Shown: in pieces, positions 28,700-38,272 of the stretch
Numbering within the stretch: the first letter of the stretch is position 1
Layout of the letters: each line of letters starts with the position of its first letter
From: Pseudomonas putida
GTDB lineage: Bacteria > Pseudomonadota > Gammaproteobacteria > Pseudomonadales > Pseudomonadaceae
Reading direction: 5' to 3'
DNA length: 64,000 nt
Assembly: GCF_030159595.1 (NCBI RefSeq)
Contig: NZ_BSKJ01000001.1
Coordinates: 310,001 to 374,000, forward strand
The notes under the pieces: generated by a model
What the model saw: the letters and a program-made list of their open reading frames with translations, nothing else
Told to the model about the DNA's origin: nothing
Database searches by the model: none
Made by a program: the position numbers and the translations under genes

Positions 28700-29610
28700 G
28701 GCTGGCCCTCGCTGTTCAGTGGGTGCTCACGCAGGAAGGCGGCGGCAACGGCGGTCGGGTTCTGGTGTTCGACGTCGACCTTGGCGTTGAGCTGGCGCAT
28801 GGTTTCGTCATCCAGCTGTTCGGCCAGCGGCTTGAGCAGGCCGGCCAGCTGCGGGTTGGCGTCGAGCACGGCTTTGCGCACCACCGGGGCGGCGGTGTAG
28901 TCGGGGAAGTAATGCTTGTCGTCCTCCAGCAGCTTGAGGTCGAAGGCGTTCAGGCGGCCGTCGGTGGTGTACACCAGGCCGGCGAACACCTGGTTGTTGC
29001 GCATGGCCGTGTACACCAGCCCTCCGTCCATTTGGCGGATGTTGCGCCGGTCCAGCGGCAGGCCGTACATCTCGCGCAGGCCGACCAGGCCGTCGGGGCG
29101 GTTGGCGAACTCGGTATCCAGCGCCACCAGGTGGGTACGCTGGCTTTCGTCACGCAGCACCTGCTTGAGGTCGCTGATGGTGTTCACCTGCGGGTAGGCC
29201 TCGGCCACTTGCTTAGGCAGGCCCAGCGCGTAGGTGTTGCTGAACTTCGACGGGGCCAGCCAGATCAGGTCTTTCTTTGCATCCAGCACCTTTACCCTGG
29301 CGAAGGTGGCTTCGGCACTGGGCATGCGCTCGTCGATGTGGTTGTACGACACCAGCGAAACGCCGGTGTATTCCCACATCAGGTCGAGCTGGCCGGTCTC
29401 CTGGGCTTGGCGCGCGATGTTGCTGCCCAGGCCGGTGGTGACGCGCACGTCGAAGCCGTTGGTACGCAGGTACTGCGCGGTGATTTCGGCGAGCACGGTC
29501 TGTTCGGTGAACACCCGCGCGCCGATGCGGATCAGCGGTTTTTCCGCTGCCTGGGCAAATCCTGCGAACAGCAGGGCCGCGCCCAGCAGCAAGGCGATTC
29601 TTTTCTTCAT
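28696..29610 (-). CDS. opuCC: OpuC-type osmoprotectant-binding protein
   Basis: A 304-residue periplasmic binding protein of the OpuAC family. The signal peptide is MKKRIALLLGAALLFAGFAQA, and the ligand-domain motif RIGARVFTEQTVLAEI follows. ATG 29610 is chosen because it gives the signal peptide; upstream in-frame codons overlap the preceding permease. Conserved aromatic residues for quaternary-amine binding cannot be assigned with certainty by eye. Confidence 0.9.
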   Translation of the reverse strand: MKKRIALLLGAALLFAGFAQAAEKPLIRIGARVFTEQTVLAEITAQYLRTNGFDVRVTTGLGSNIARQAQETGQLDLMWEYTGVSLVSYNHIDERMPSAEATFARVKVLDAKKDLIWLAPSKFSNTYALGLPKQVAEAYPQVNTISDLKQVLRDESQRTHLVALDTEFANRPDGLVGLREMYGLPLDRRNIRQMDGGLVYTAMRNNQVFAGLVYTTDGRLNAFDLKLLEDDKHYFPDYTAAPVVRKAVLDANPQLAGLLKPLAEQLDDETMRQLNAKVDVEHQNPTAVAAAFLREHPLNSEGQP

Positions 29611-29623
29611 ACGTTCCCTATCC

Positions 29624-30337
29624 TTATTGGGCCAGGCCACGTTCCAGCCAGCGCTTGCTGGAGAAACTCACCGCCGCATCCAGCACCAGCGCCAGCAGCG
29701 CGGTGCAGGCAGCACCTAGCAGCAGTTGTGGCTGGTTGTTCAGGGCGATGCCGGGGAAAATCAGGCTGCCCAGGCTGTTGGCGCCGATCAGGAACGCCAG
29801 GGGCGCGGTGCCCACATTCAACGCCAGGGCCACGCGCACACCGCCGATGATGATCGGCACGGCATTGGGTAGTTCCACCTGCCACAGTTGCTGGCGCGGG
29901 GTCATGCCGATGCCGGTGGCGGCTTCCTTGAGCGAGGCGGGTACGTTTTTCAGGCCCTCGTAGGTGTTGCGCACGATGGGCAGGAGGGAGGCGAGGAACA
30001 GCGCGAAGATCGCAGGCCCGGCGCCGATGCCCAGGATACTGAGCGCGATGGCCAGAACGGCCAGGGGAGGGATGGTGTTGCCAACGTTGAAGAACTGCAT
30101 GAAGCGCTCGGCTTTGTCGACCCGGTGCGGTCGACTGAGCGCAATGCCAGCCGGGATGCCCACGGCCAACGCCGCCGCCATCGAAGCCAGCACCAGCACC
30201 AGGTGCGCTTGCAGGTAGAACCCAAGATCGCCGCGATAACGCGCGATCGTGTCGATGCCGATCCAGTGGATCAGCAGGGCCAGGATGACGAGCACGGTGG
30301 CGCATCCCAACAGCCCTTTACCGTAGCGTTTAGCCAC
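29624..30337 (-). CDS. opuCD: OpuC-type osmoprotectant permease (first gene of operon)
   Basis: A 237-residue permease with an N-terminal membrane helix (LLGCATVLVILALLIHWIGI) and the EAA loop VPASLKEAATGIGMTPRQQ. The start GTG 30337 is chosen because AAGGAG lies 7 nt upstream; a further in-frame GTG at 30367 has no such site. It leads the minus-strand operon permease-binding protein-permease-ATPase, the same order as the P. aeruginosa OpuC locus. Confidence 0.9.
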   Translation of the reverse strand: MAKRYGKGLLGCATVLVILALLIHWIGIDTIARYRGDLGFYLQAHLVLVLASMAAALAVGIPAGIALSRPHRVDKAERFMQFFNVGNTIPPLAVLAIALSILGIGAGPAIFALFLASLLPIVRNTYEGLKNVPASLKEAATGIGMTPRQQLWQVELPNAVPIIIGGVRVALALNVGTAPLAFLIGANSLGSLIFPGIALNNQPQLLLGAACTALLALVLDAAVSFSSKRWLERGLAQ

Positions 30338-30740
30338 AGGCGGACTCCTTGTGTTGTCGGCGAGCACACTTCTTTTTTGCCGGCCAGTCCTGGCGGCGGT
30401 TGGTGTGTTCGCGAGTAGCAGCGTGACGCACGCCGAAGGCTGCGATCAGGCCATGAGCCGAACCCCGTCGGGCCCGAAAATGCTGATGAAACCAGTCCCC
30501 AACCGAAGCGGGTTGCAGGGGAGTGGACGTCTCCGTGGGCGTAAAGGTTCCCATCTGAGGCGGCATTTGGCCAGTGTTAATCACTGGATGACGCGAAAAT
30601 TCGCACGAAAAAAAATCGATATTCTTACTTGTAGGCGTTGGTTTACCTGATATCGATCTGATTATGCCGATGGACAAAATTACCTTCTGGAATTTTCCAG
30701 TATTTGCTTGAGGGAATATTCCTTAGGAGGTATTTTGTCG
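30338..30740. other. Intergenic region between opuCD and the toxin gene
   Basis: A 403-bp divergent gap. The half nearest opuCD shows no clear motif and is GC-rich. From about 30590 the base composition becomes visibly AT-richer and the segment carries an inverted repeat ATCGATAT (30615-30622)/ATATCGAT (30650-30657) and two GGAATWTTCC palindromes. No credible gene of any length was seen. Confidence 0.6.
30687..30722 (+). promoter_or_regulatory. Paired palindromes, candidate antitoxin operator
   Basis: CTGGAATTTTCCAG (30687-30700) has 6-bp arms and GGAATATTCC (30713-30722) is a perfect palindrome. Both share GGAATWTTCC, with centres 24 bp apart, just upstream of the toxin ribosome site. Placement fits autorepression by the HigA-like antitoxin, but the link is inferred. 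Confidence 0.45.
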
Positions 30741-31097
30741 ATGTGGACGATCAGGTTCTGTGACGAGTTCATTAGCGATTTCGAAGCGATGGATAAAGGT
30801 GTTCAGGAGCGACTGCTTGGTCATCTGCGTTTACTGCAGTCCTCAGGACCTTCGCTCGGACGGCCACATGTTGATACGTTGAATGGATCCCAATATCCGA
30901 ATATGAAGGAACTGAGGTTCACCGAGCGTAATGCGGTATGGCGGGTAGCATTTGCATTTGATCCATACCGCCAGGCAGTCATCCTGGTGGCTGGCGACAA
31001 GGCCGGGATTGGGCAGCACAAGTTTTATCAGCGGTTGATAAACCGAGCAGACACTCGTTTTGCCAACCACCTTTCGAGAGGTGAGAAAAATGTCTAA
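30741..31097 (+). CDS. HigB/RelE-family toxin
   Basis: A 118-residue protein of the RelE/HigB (Gp49-like) mRNA-interferase superfamily. Typical segments are MKELRFTERNAVWRVAFAF and AVILVAGDKAGIG. These toxins cleave mRNA on the ribosome. ATG 30741 is chosen over an upstream in-frame TTG because a near-perfect Shine-Dalgarno TTAGGAGGT precedes it by 10 nt. The toxin gene comes first and overlaps the antitoxin, the order typical of higBA. The region is less GC-rich than its surroundings, suggesting horizontal acquisition. Confidence 0.87.
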   Translation: MWTIRFCDEFISDFEAMDKGVQERLLGHLRLLQSSGPSLGRPHVDTLNGSQYPNMKELRFTERNAVWRVAFAFDPYRQAVILVAGDKAGIGQHKFYQRLINRADTRFANHLSRGEKNV

Positions 31098-31419
31098 AAC
31101 ACTCGATGAGGTCATGAGTGAATTGTCCCCTGAGCGCAGGGAGCGTGTGGAGGCGCTGGGGCGCCAGTTGATTCGTGAAGAAATGACACTCCAGGCATTG
31201 CGTAAACAGCTTGAGTTCACGCAGGAAAGTTTGGCAGAGCGCCTGGATATTCGTCAGGGCAACATCTCCAAGGTGGAAAGCCGCAGCGACATGTTGATTT
31301 CGACCCTGCGCAGCTATGTGGAGGCACTGGGCGGTACTCTGGAGCTTGTTGCTCATATGCCTGGCCGTCCACCTGTCACGCTTGACGGTTTTTGTGAGGA
31401 TCAGGCAAAACGCGCGTGA
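31090..31419 (+). CDS. HigA-like XRE-family antitoxin
   Basis: A 109-residue protein with an XRE helix-turn-helix (about 37-75, LEFTQESLAERLDIRQGNISK) followed by a conserved tail STLRSYVEALGG...LVAHMPGRPP found in antitoxins paired with this toxin type. It would neutralise the toxin and repress the operon. ATG 31090 lies inside the toxin 3' end (8-bp overlap) after GAGGTGAG. An upstream in-frame start would overlap the toxin further and is not needed. Confidence 0.87.
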   Translation: MSKTLDEVMSELSPERRERVEALGRQLIREEMTLQALRKQLEFTQESLAERLDIRQGNISKVESRSDMLISTLRSYVEALGGTLELVAHMPGRPPVTLDGFCEDQAKRA

Positions 31420-31466
31420 TTGACCAGCGGGCGGGGATCAGATTTTCGTCCCCGCCCAACTTCAGG

Positions 31467-31472
31467 TATGAT
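31467..31472 (+). promoter_or_regulatory. prfC: Possible -10 element of prfC
   Basis: TATGAT lies 38 bp before the prfC start codon. The matching -35 region (TTTTCG, 31443-31448, 18-bp spacer) is weak, so the call rests mainly on the -10 hexamer and position. Confidence 0.35.
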
Positions 31473-31509
31473 ATCGCCCCTTTTAAATCCCCCAGTCAGG
31501 CGATTTCCC

Positions 31510-33093
<1,584 letters not shown>

Positions 33094-33103
33094 TTGCTTG
33101 ATT

Positions 33104-33221
33104 GGGGCTGCTTTGCAGCCCTTCGCGGGCAAGCCCGCTCCCACAAGTACTACACAACTTTCTGGAGTGGTGAGCAGCCTGTGGGAGCGGGCTTGCCCGC
33201 GAAGGGCCGCAAAGCGGCCCC
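33104..33221. repeat. REP pair with extended arms
   Basis: Arms of about 42 bp (33104-33145 and 33180-33221) contain the CGCGGGCAAGCCCGCTCCCA core and an added GGGGCYGCTTTGCRGCCC segment related to the 14.2-kb repeat. The pair separates the convergent prfC and the polyamine-binding protein gene. Confidence 0.92.
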
Positions 33222-33224
33222 AGA

Positions 33225-34304
33225 TTAGTTCCCGGCCTTGATGCTGGTCCAGATGCGGGTTCTGATGCGGTCAATCTTTGCCGGCATCGCTTCCAACGCA
33301 TACAACTTGCCCATCATGTCTTCGCTCGGGTAAATCATCGTATTGCCCTTCATGGCCGGCTCCACCAGCCCGTCCGCCTTGAGGTTACCGTTGGCGTACT
33401 GCACATGGTTGCTGATGTTGGCCATCACATCCGGCTGCAGCAGGTAGTTCATGTAGGCATACCCGGCTTTTTCGTCCGGTGCATCGGCCGGCATGGCCAC
33501 CATGTCAAACCACATGGGGGCGCCTTCCTTGGGTATCGAATAGCCCACCTTCACCCCGTTCTTCGCTTCTTCGGCACGGTTTTTCGCTTGCAGCACATCC
33601 CCCGAGAAGCCCACCACCACACAGATATCGCCATTGGCCAGGTCGCCGGTGTACTTCGATGAATGGAAGTAGCTGATGTACGGCCGCACCTGCATCAGCA
33701 GTGCCTTGGCCTTTTCGTAGTCAGCCGGGTTCTGGCTGTGGTGCGGCAGGCCCAGGTAGTGCAGGGCAATCGGCAGCAGCTCGGGGCCGTTATCCAGCAC
33801 GGCAACCCCGCAGCTCTTCAGCTTGCTCATGTACTCGGGCTTGAAGATCAGGTCCCACGAATCCACCGGCGCGTTGTCGCCAAGCACCGCCTTGACCTTG
33901 TCGATGTTGTAGCCGATGCCGGTACTGCCCCACAGGTACGGGAAACCATACTGGTTGCCCGGGTCGTTCACCTCCAGTGCCTTGAGCAGAACCGGGTTGA
34001 GGTTTTGCCAGTTGGGCAGCTGCGACTTGTCCAGACGCTTCAGGGCCTTGCCCTGGATCTGCCGGGCCATGAAGTGGTTGGAGGGGAACACCACATCGTA
34101 GCCGGAGTTGCCGGTCATCAGCTTGCCGTCGAGGGTTTCGTTGCTGTCGTACACGTCGTAGGTGGGCACGATGCCGCTGGCTTGCTGGAAGTGCTTCAGT
34201 GTGTCGGGGGCGACGTAGCTGGACCAGTTGTAGATCTTCACTGTTTCGGCGGCGCCGGCCACGCTGGCGGCCAGCATCAGGGGAGCGAGAAGGAGCGTGC
34301 GCAT
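33225..34304 (-). CDS. Polyamine (putrescine/spermidine)-binding periplasmic protein, PotF/SpuD-like
   Basis: A 359-residue binding protein with a signal peptide ending near VAGAAETVKIYNWSSY. The start VKIYNWSSYV and YGFPYLWGSTGIGYN are hallmarks of the PotD/PotF/SpuD family. No ABC permease or ATPase genes are next to it, so it would borrow a transporter encoded elsewhere or act as a sensor. It is the last gene in a minus-strand group with a cupin and an FAD amine oxidase. The choice between putrescine and spermidine cannot be made here. Confidence 0.88.
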   Translation of the reverse strand: MRTLLLAPLMLAASVAGAAETVKIYNWSSYVAPDTLKHFQQASGIVPTYDVYDSNETLDGKLMTGNSGYDVVFPSNHFMARQIQGKALKRLDKSQLPNWQNLNPVLLKALEVNDPGNQYGFPYLWGSTGIGYNIDKVKAVLGDNAPVDSWDLIFKPEYMSKLKSCGVAVLDNGPELLPIALHYLGLPHHSQNPADYEKAKALLMQVRPYISYFHSSKYTGDLANGDICVVVGFSGDVLQAKNRAEEAKNGVKVGYSIPKEGAPMWFDMVAMPADAPDEKAGYAYMNYLLQPDVMANISNHVQYANGNLKADGLVEPAMKGNTMIYPSEDMMGKLYALEAMPAKIDRIRTRIWTSIKAGN

Positions 34305-34356
34305 GTCGGGGTTACCTTGCTTTGTCTGTTGTTATCGAAGGCAGGCGATCAGCGGA

Positions 34357-34698
34357 TCAGAAAATAAGGACGTAGGTCTTGCGCACGGTGTCCTGGATGT
34401 CCCAGGTGCCGGTGCTGTTGGCGGGTAGCATCAGTGCGTCTCCGGCTTCTATGACCAGGGGTTCGCCACCGTCGGGCGTGAACGTGCAGCGGCCTTTGAT
34501 GAAATGGCAGAACTCCTGTTGCACGATCTGCCGTCGCCAGCGCCCGGGGGTGCACTCCCAGATGCCGGTTTCTACGCCATCGCTGCGTTCCACGCAGGTA
34601 ACCGACGTCACGGCCACGCGGTCGCCAAGCGGTACTGCGACCGGGTTGGTGCTTTCCAGCGCAACGCTGTGGGTGTTTTTGAACTGGGTGATGCTCAT
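34357..34698 (-). CDS. Small cupin-domain protein (cupin_3 type)
   Basis: A 113-residue single-domain cupin. Seen: GIWECTPGRWRR, FCHFIKGRCTFTPDGGEP, and ALMLPANSTGTWDIQDTVRKTYV, matching the short cupin_3 (DUF861) family often found beside polyamine and amine catabolic genes. ATG 34698 is the only start that does not run into the oxidase gene. It lies 32 bp after the oxidase stop and 52 bp before the binding-protein gene. Catalytic role unknown; sensing or metabolite conversion are both possible. Confidence 0.8.
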   Translation of the reverse strand: MSITQFKNTHSVALESTNPVAVPLGDRVAVTSVTCVERSDGVETGIWECTPGRWRRQIVQQEFCHFIKGRCTFTPDGGEPLVIEAGDALMLPANSTGTWDIQDTVRKTYVLIF

Positions 34699-34730
34699 GA
34701 CTGGTGGATCCTGTGTCGGGGAAAGGGAAG

Positions 34731-36137
34731 TCAGTGCATGAAGCCTTCCATGAAGTCTGCAAGCGAGCTGGCCAGGCGCCGCCTCCAGGGCGCACTGGCG
34801 GGGTTGGCGAGGGTCCGGTCCTCGTGGACGAAGCTTTGGATGATCGCGTTGTAGCCCAGCCAGCGGCAGGGTTCGGGTGGCCAACTGGCCAGGCTGGAAA
34901 CCGGGCGGTTGTCGAGTACCCAGGGCTGTGCGGTCATTTCGTTGTGCTGGTTGAGGATTAGCGCCGCCAGGGTACGGCCACCCAGGTTGGTGGCGCCGAC
35001 CCCTTCACCACCGTAACCACCGGCCAACGCGATGCCACGCTGGCGGTCGCACAGCATGTGCGGGCGGAAGCGCCGGGCCATGCCCAGGTTGCCGCCCCAG
35101 GAGTGGGTGATGCGCACATGTTTCAGCTGCGGGAACAACTCGCTGAACAGGTAGCGGCGCAGCTCGATTTCGTGCTCGTCGAGGTTGAAGTTTTCGCGCA
35201 GGCGGCCACCGAAGCGGTAACCACCGCGTGCGCCGAATACCAGGCGGTTGTCGGCGGTGCGCTGGCCATAGGTGACCTGGCGGCTGCTCTCGCTGAAGGC
35301 CTGGCCCTGGCTCAGGCCGATCTGCTCCCAGGTCGATTCCGGCAGCGGTTCGGTGGCCACCAGCAGGCTCTGTACCGGCAGCTGGTGTTTGCCCAGTGGC
35401 GGCAGGCTGGCGGCGTAGCCTTCAACAGCGGGCACCACCCACTGACAGCGAATCCGCGCCAGTGGCGTGCGCACCTCGCCGGGTTGCCAGTCGATGGCCG
35501 GGGTGTTTTCGTAGATTGGCACGCCCAGTGCTTCCACCGCCCGCGCCAGGCCGCGCACCAGTTTGGCCGGCTGGATGGTTGCAGTGTGCGGGCTGTAGAT
35601 GGCGCCAAAGGCATTGCTGACCCGCAACTGAGCGTCCAGTTGCTCGGGGCGCAGCCAGCGGTAGTCGTCTTCGGTCATGCCTTGGCGATACAGGTCGTCG
35701 AGGTAGGCGCGCAGGCTGCGTTCCTGTTCCGGGTAGCGCGCGGCGCAGTACAGCACACCACCTTTGCGATAGTCGCATTCGATGCCTTCGCGTTGCAGCA
35801 CGCTGTGCACCTCATCGGGTATGCCATGCAGCAGGTCGATGCTGGCACGGCGCTGTTGTGGCGACAGGGTGGCCAGCAGGCGGTCCTCACCCAGCAGATT
35901 GCCCATCAGCCAGCCGCCGTTGCGCCCCGAGGCGCCGAAGCCGGCGATGTTGGCATCAATCACCGCGATGTTCAGTTGTGGCGCCTGGCGCTTGAGGTAG
36001 TAGGCCGTCCACAGGCCGGTGTAGCCGGCGCCGATGATGCACACATCCGCGTCCAGGTTTTCACGCAGGGCCGGGCGGGCGCACAACGGCTCGTCGAGCT
36101 GGTCCATCCACAGGCTGAGCGTGCGCAAGGGTTGCAT
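34731..36137 (-). CDS. FAD-dependent amine oxidoreductase, PuuB-like
   Basis: A 468-residue DAO-family flavoenzyme. The dinucleotide-binding motif GAGYTGLWTAYYL is near residue 36, FGASGRNGGWLMGNLLG follows, and the C-terminal FAD motif is LAGGYGGEGVGATNLGG. The family includes gamma-glutamylputrescine oxidase. The polyamine-binding protein two genes on supports a polyamine or related amine as substrate. The ATG at 36137 has GGAG 9 nt upstream; an in-frame TTG at 36161 is possible but weaker. Confidence 0.85.
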   Translation of the reverse strand: MQPLRTLSLWMDQLDEPLCARPALRENLDADVCIIGAGYTGLWTAYYLKRQAPQLNIAVIDANIAGFGASGRNGGWLMGNLLGEDRLLATLSPQQRRASIDLLHGIPDEVHSVLQREGIECDYRKGGVLYCAARYPEQERSLRAYLDDLYRQGMTEDDYRWLRPEQLDAQLRVSNAFGAIYSPHTATIQPAKLVRGLARAVEALGVPIYENTPAIDWQPGEVRTPLARIRCQWVVPAVEGYAASLPPLGKHQLPVQSLLVATEPLPESTWEQIGLSQGQAFSESSRQVTYGQRTADNRLVFGARGGYRFGGRLRENFNLDEHEIELRRYLFSELFPQLKHVRITHSWGGNLGMARRFRPHMLCDRQRGIALAGGYGGEGVGATNLGGRTLAALILNQHNEMTAQPWVLDNRPVSSLASWPPEPCRWLGYNAIIQSFVHEDRTLANPASAPWRRRLASSLADFMEGFMH

Positions 36138-36201
36138 CGGGTTCAGCTCCACATCCGTCAAGGTCTGTGGGCGATCCTAGTGGTGTGTACGGGCGGCTGT
36201 C

Positions 36202-37011
36202 TTATGTGCGTGCACGCAGGGAAATTTGCTTCAGGTACGCCTTGGGCGTCAGGCCGGTGTGTTCCCGGAAGCACTTGTAGAACGCCGACAGCGAATTGAA
36301 GCCGGCGCTGAACGCCAACTCGTCAATCGTCGCCTCGATGCTGTCGTCGTTCAGGCTGGCCATCAGGTGCTGCAAGCGAGCCTGGTTGACGTAGCGGTAG
36401 AAGTTTTGCCCAAGCACCTGGTTGAGCAGGTAGGAAATCTGGTTGCGGCTGTAGCCACTGGCATCTGCCACCTGTTGCAGGTCCAGCTCCGGGTCCAGGT
36501 AGGGGCGCTGGCGCTGGAAGTAGTGCTCCAGGTCCTGGGCCATGGTTGACAGCTGGCGTGGCGACAGGCCCAGGCGGCTGGTGGCAGGGCGCGGGCCAGC
36601 GCTGGCGTGCCTGCTGCCGTTCTGGCGGACCAGCGTGGCGTATTCGTTGACGCGCCAGATCAGGCCGTCCTTGACGGTGATCGCCTCGCTGGACTGGAAC
36701 GCCACCAGGCCATCGCCACCCTGGACCGTGACCTGGTACTGGATGAACGCCGTGCAGCCATCGACGCGGATACGGTCGCTGTGGACGATGTCTTCGCCGG
36801 CTTCATGGGGCAAGCAGGCCCGTACATAGTCACGCAGTTCCTGATAGCCGAGCACGCGGTTCTGGAAAAAATCGTGGTACTGGATGTCGGGGTGGTAAAG
36901 CGCGATCACGCCGTCGAGGTCGCGGTGCTTCCAGCACAGGTGGTAGCGCAGCACAGTGTCGGCGGTGAGCGGGGTTTGCTCGGGGCCGTCGGGGAGGGTG
37001 GTGGCGGTCAT
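36202..37011 (-). CDS. AraC-family regulator with an N-terminal SnoaL/NTF2-like domain
   Basis: A 269-residue regulator. Residues about 15-130 look like a SnoaL/NTF2-like alpha+beta barrel (LCWKHRDLDGVIALYHPDIQYHDFF, then GLIWRVNEYATLV), an unusual ligand-sensing domain. Residues about 165-265 are an AraC DNA-binding pair of helix-turn-helices (LQQVADASGYSRNQISYLL, IDELAFSAGFNSLSAFYKCF). It is upstream of and co-directional with the amine oxidase group, so it probably controls that group. ATG 37011 was chosen over an upstream in-frame start; the Shine-Dalgarno is not decisive. Confidence 0.82.
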   Translation of the reverse strand: MTATTLPDGPEQTPLTADTVLRYHLCWKHRDLDGVIALYHPDIQYHDFFQNRVLGYQELRDYVRACLPHEAGEDIVHSDRIRVDGCTAFIQYQVTVQGGDGLVAFQSSEAITVKDGLIWRVNEYATLVRQNGSRHASAGPRPATSRLGLSPRQLSTMAQDLEHYFQRQRPYLDPELDLQQVADASGYSRNQISYLLNQVLGQNFYRYVNQARLQHLMASLNDDSIEATIDELAFSAGFNSLSAFYKCFREHTGLTPKAYLKQISLRART

Positions 37012-37187
37012 GAACCTGATAGTGCATTGCAGAACACCCAGGTGCAAGGGTGTGAATCTGGCATTTTGCACGGCTTTATCAAGCGGCTTTTAGGGTAAGT
37101 ATCTGTTTCTTTTGAAAGTAATTTTTTTGATACAGCTGGCACGGGTGCTGCACCGGATTTCTTCAACAACGCACAAGGAGAAAGGCC

Positions 37188-37262
37188 ATGCGCTCGATAC
37201 TGCTGTGGATGATTGGGGTACCGATTCCAGTGATTATCCTGATCTGGTTCTTCATGCATTGA
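37188..37262 (+). CDS. 24-residue membrane peptide
   Basis: ATG 37188 to TGA 37262 encodes MRSILLWMIG followed by VPIPVIILIWFFMH, one hydrophobic helix with a basic N-terminus, so an inner-membrane microprotein with the N-terminus inside is expected. AAGGAG lies 7 nt before the start, and a strong GC hairpin follows the stop within 7 bp. The ORF fills an otherwise gene-free gap between an AraC gene and the dpp operon, and is co-directional with neither. Function unknown; the Gly-Val-Pro-Ile-Pro kink resembles short stress-linked membrane peptides, but no family is asserted. Confidence 0.72.
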   Translation: MRSILLWMIGVPIPVIILIWFFMH

Positions 37263-37268
37263 CAGCTC

Positions 37269-37287
37269 GGGGCCGCACAGCGGCCCC
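37269..37287. terminator. Terminator after the 24-aa gene and dppF
   Basis: A perfect 8-bp stem GGGGCCGC/GCGGCCCC with loop ACA sits between the microprotein stop and the convergent dppF stop. There is no long T run, so efficiency is uncertain. Confidence 0.6.
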
Positions 37288-37300
37288 GGCTATCTAAAAG

Positions 37301-38272
37301 CTAAAGAAACTGCTCGGCATAGTGGCAAGCCACCTGCCGGGTACTCACCTGCCGCAGCGCCGGCACCTCCTTGGCACAGCGCTCGGTCGCATGCGGGCAA
37401 CGCTTGTGGAACGCGCACCCATCCGGCGGGTTAAGCGGGTTGGGCAGCTCCCCGGCAATGCGGATCTTCGGCTTTAGCGGGTCGGGGTGAATGGCCGGTG
37501 TTGCCGACAGCAGTGCCTGGGTATAGGGATGCAGCGGCTTCTCGTAGATGTCCTCTTTAGGGCCCATCTCTACCGGCCGCCCCAGATACATCACCAGCAC
37601 ATGATCGGCCACATGCCGCACCACCGCCAGGTTGTGCGAGATGAACACATAGGCGGTGTTGAACGCCTTCTGCAAATCCATGAAGAGGTTCAGCACCTGC
37701 GCCTGGATTGATACATCCAGTGCTGATGTCGGCTCGTCGGCTACCAGTACTTTCGGTTGCAGCATCATCGCTCGGGCCAGGGCGATACGTTGGCGCTGGC
37801 CACCTGAGAACATGTGCGGATAACGCTGGTAGTGCTTGGGGCGCAGGCCGACCTGCTCCATCATCTTCTGCACTTTTTCGCGGCGTTCGGCCTTGCTCAG
37901 CGACGTATTGATCAGCAGTGGCTCGGCCAGCTGGTCACCAATCTTCTGTCGTGGATTGAGCGAGGCGTAGGGGCTCTGGAACACCATCTGCACATCGCGG
38001 CGCAATTGCTTGCGCTGCGCTTTGCTGGCGCCTTTTACCTCGGTACCGGCAATTTGCAGCGAGCCGGACGATGGTTCTTCGATCAGGGTCAGGGCACGGG
38101 CCAGGGTCGACTTGCCGCAGCCGGACTCGCCAACCACGGCCAATGTTTTGCCGGCTTCCAGCTCGAACGACACACCATTCAGTGCACGGACCAGCGCATG
38201 GCCTTTGAACAGCCCGCGGGAGACTTCGTAATGCCGGGTCAGATCCCGGGCAGATAGAACGACGGCCATCAC
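37301..38272 (-). CDS. dppF: DppF, dipeptide ABC transporter ATPase
   Basis: A 323-residue oligopeptide-transporter ATPase. Walker [14 protein letters not shown], signature [14 protein letters not shown], Walker [15 protein letters not shown], and the C-terminal oligo_HPY cysteine-rich motif ([15 protein letters not shown]), which can bind an Fe-S cluster, are visible. It overlaps dppD by 4 bp and is the last gene of the operon. It energises DppBC together with DppD. Confidence 0.94.
   Translation of the reverse strand: MMAVVLSARDLTRHYEVSRGLFKGHALVRALNGVSFELEAGKTLAVVGESGCGKSTLARALTLIEEPSSGSLQIAGTEVKGASKAQRKQLRRDVQMVFQSPYASLNPRQKIGDQLAEPLLINTSLSKAERREKVQKMMEQVGLRPKHYQRYPHMFSGGQRQRIALARAMMLQPKVLVADEPTSALDVSIQAQVLNLFMDLQKAFNTAYVFISHNLAVVRHVADHVLVMYLGRPVEMGPKEDIYEKPLHPYTQALLSATPAIHPDPLKPKIRIAGELPNPLNPPDGCAFHKRCPHATERCAKEVPALRQVSTRQVACHYAEQFL

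Noticed and set aside
30351..30650. A 99-codon plus-strand frame in the opuC leader with a hydrophobic start
   Set aside because: No Shine-Dalgarno at the start, no recognisable family, and it overlaps the opuCD 5' region; the composition looks non-coding.
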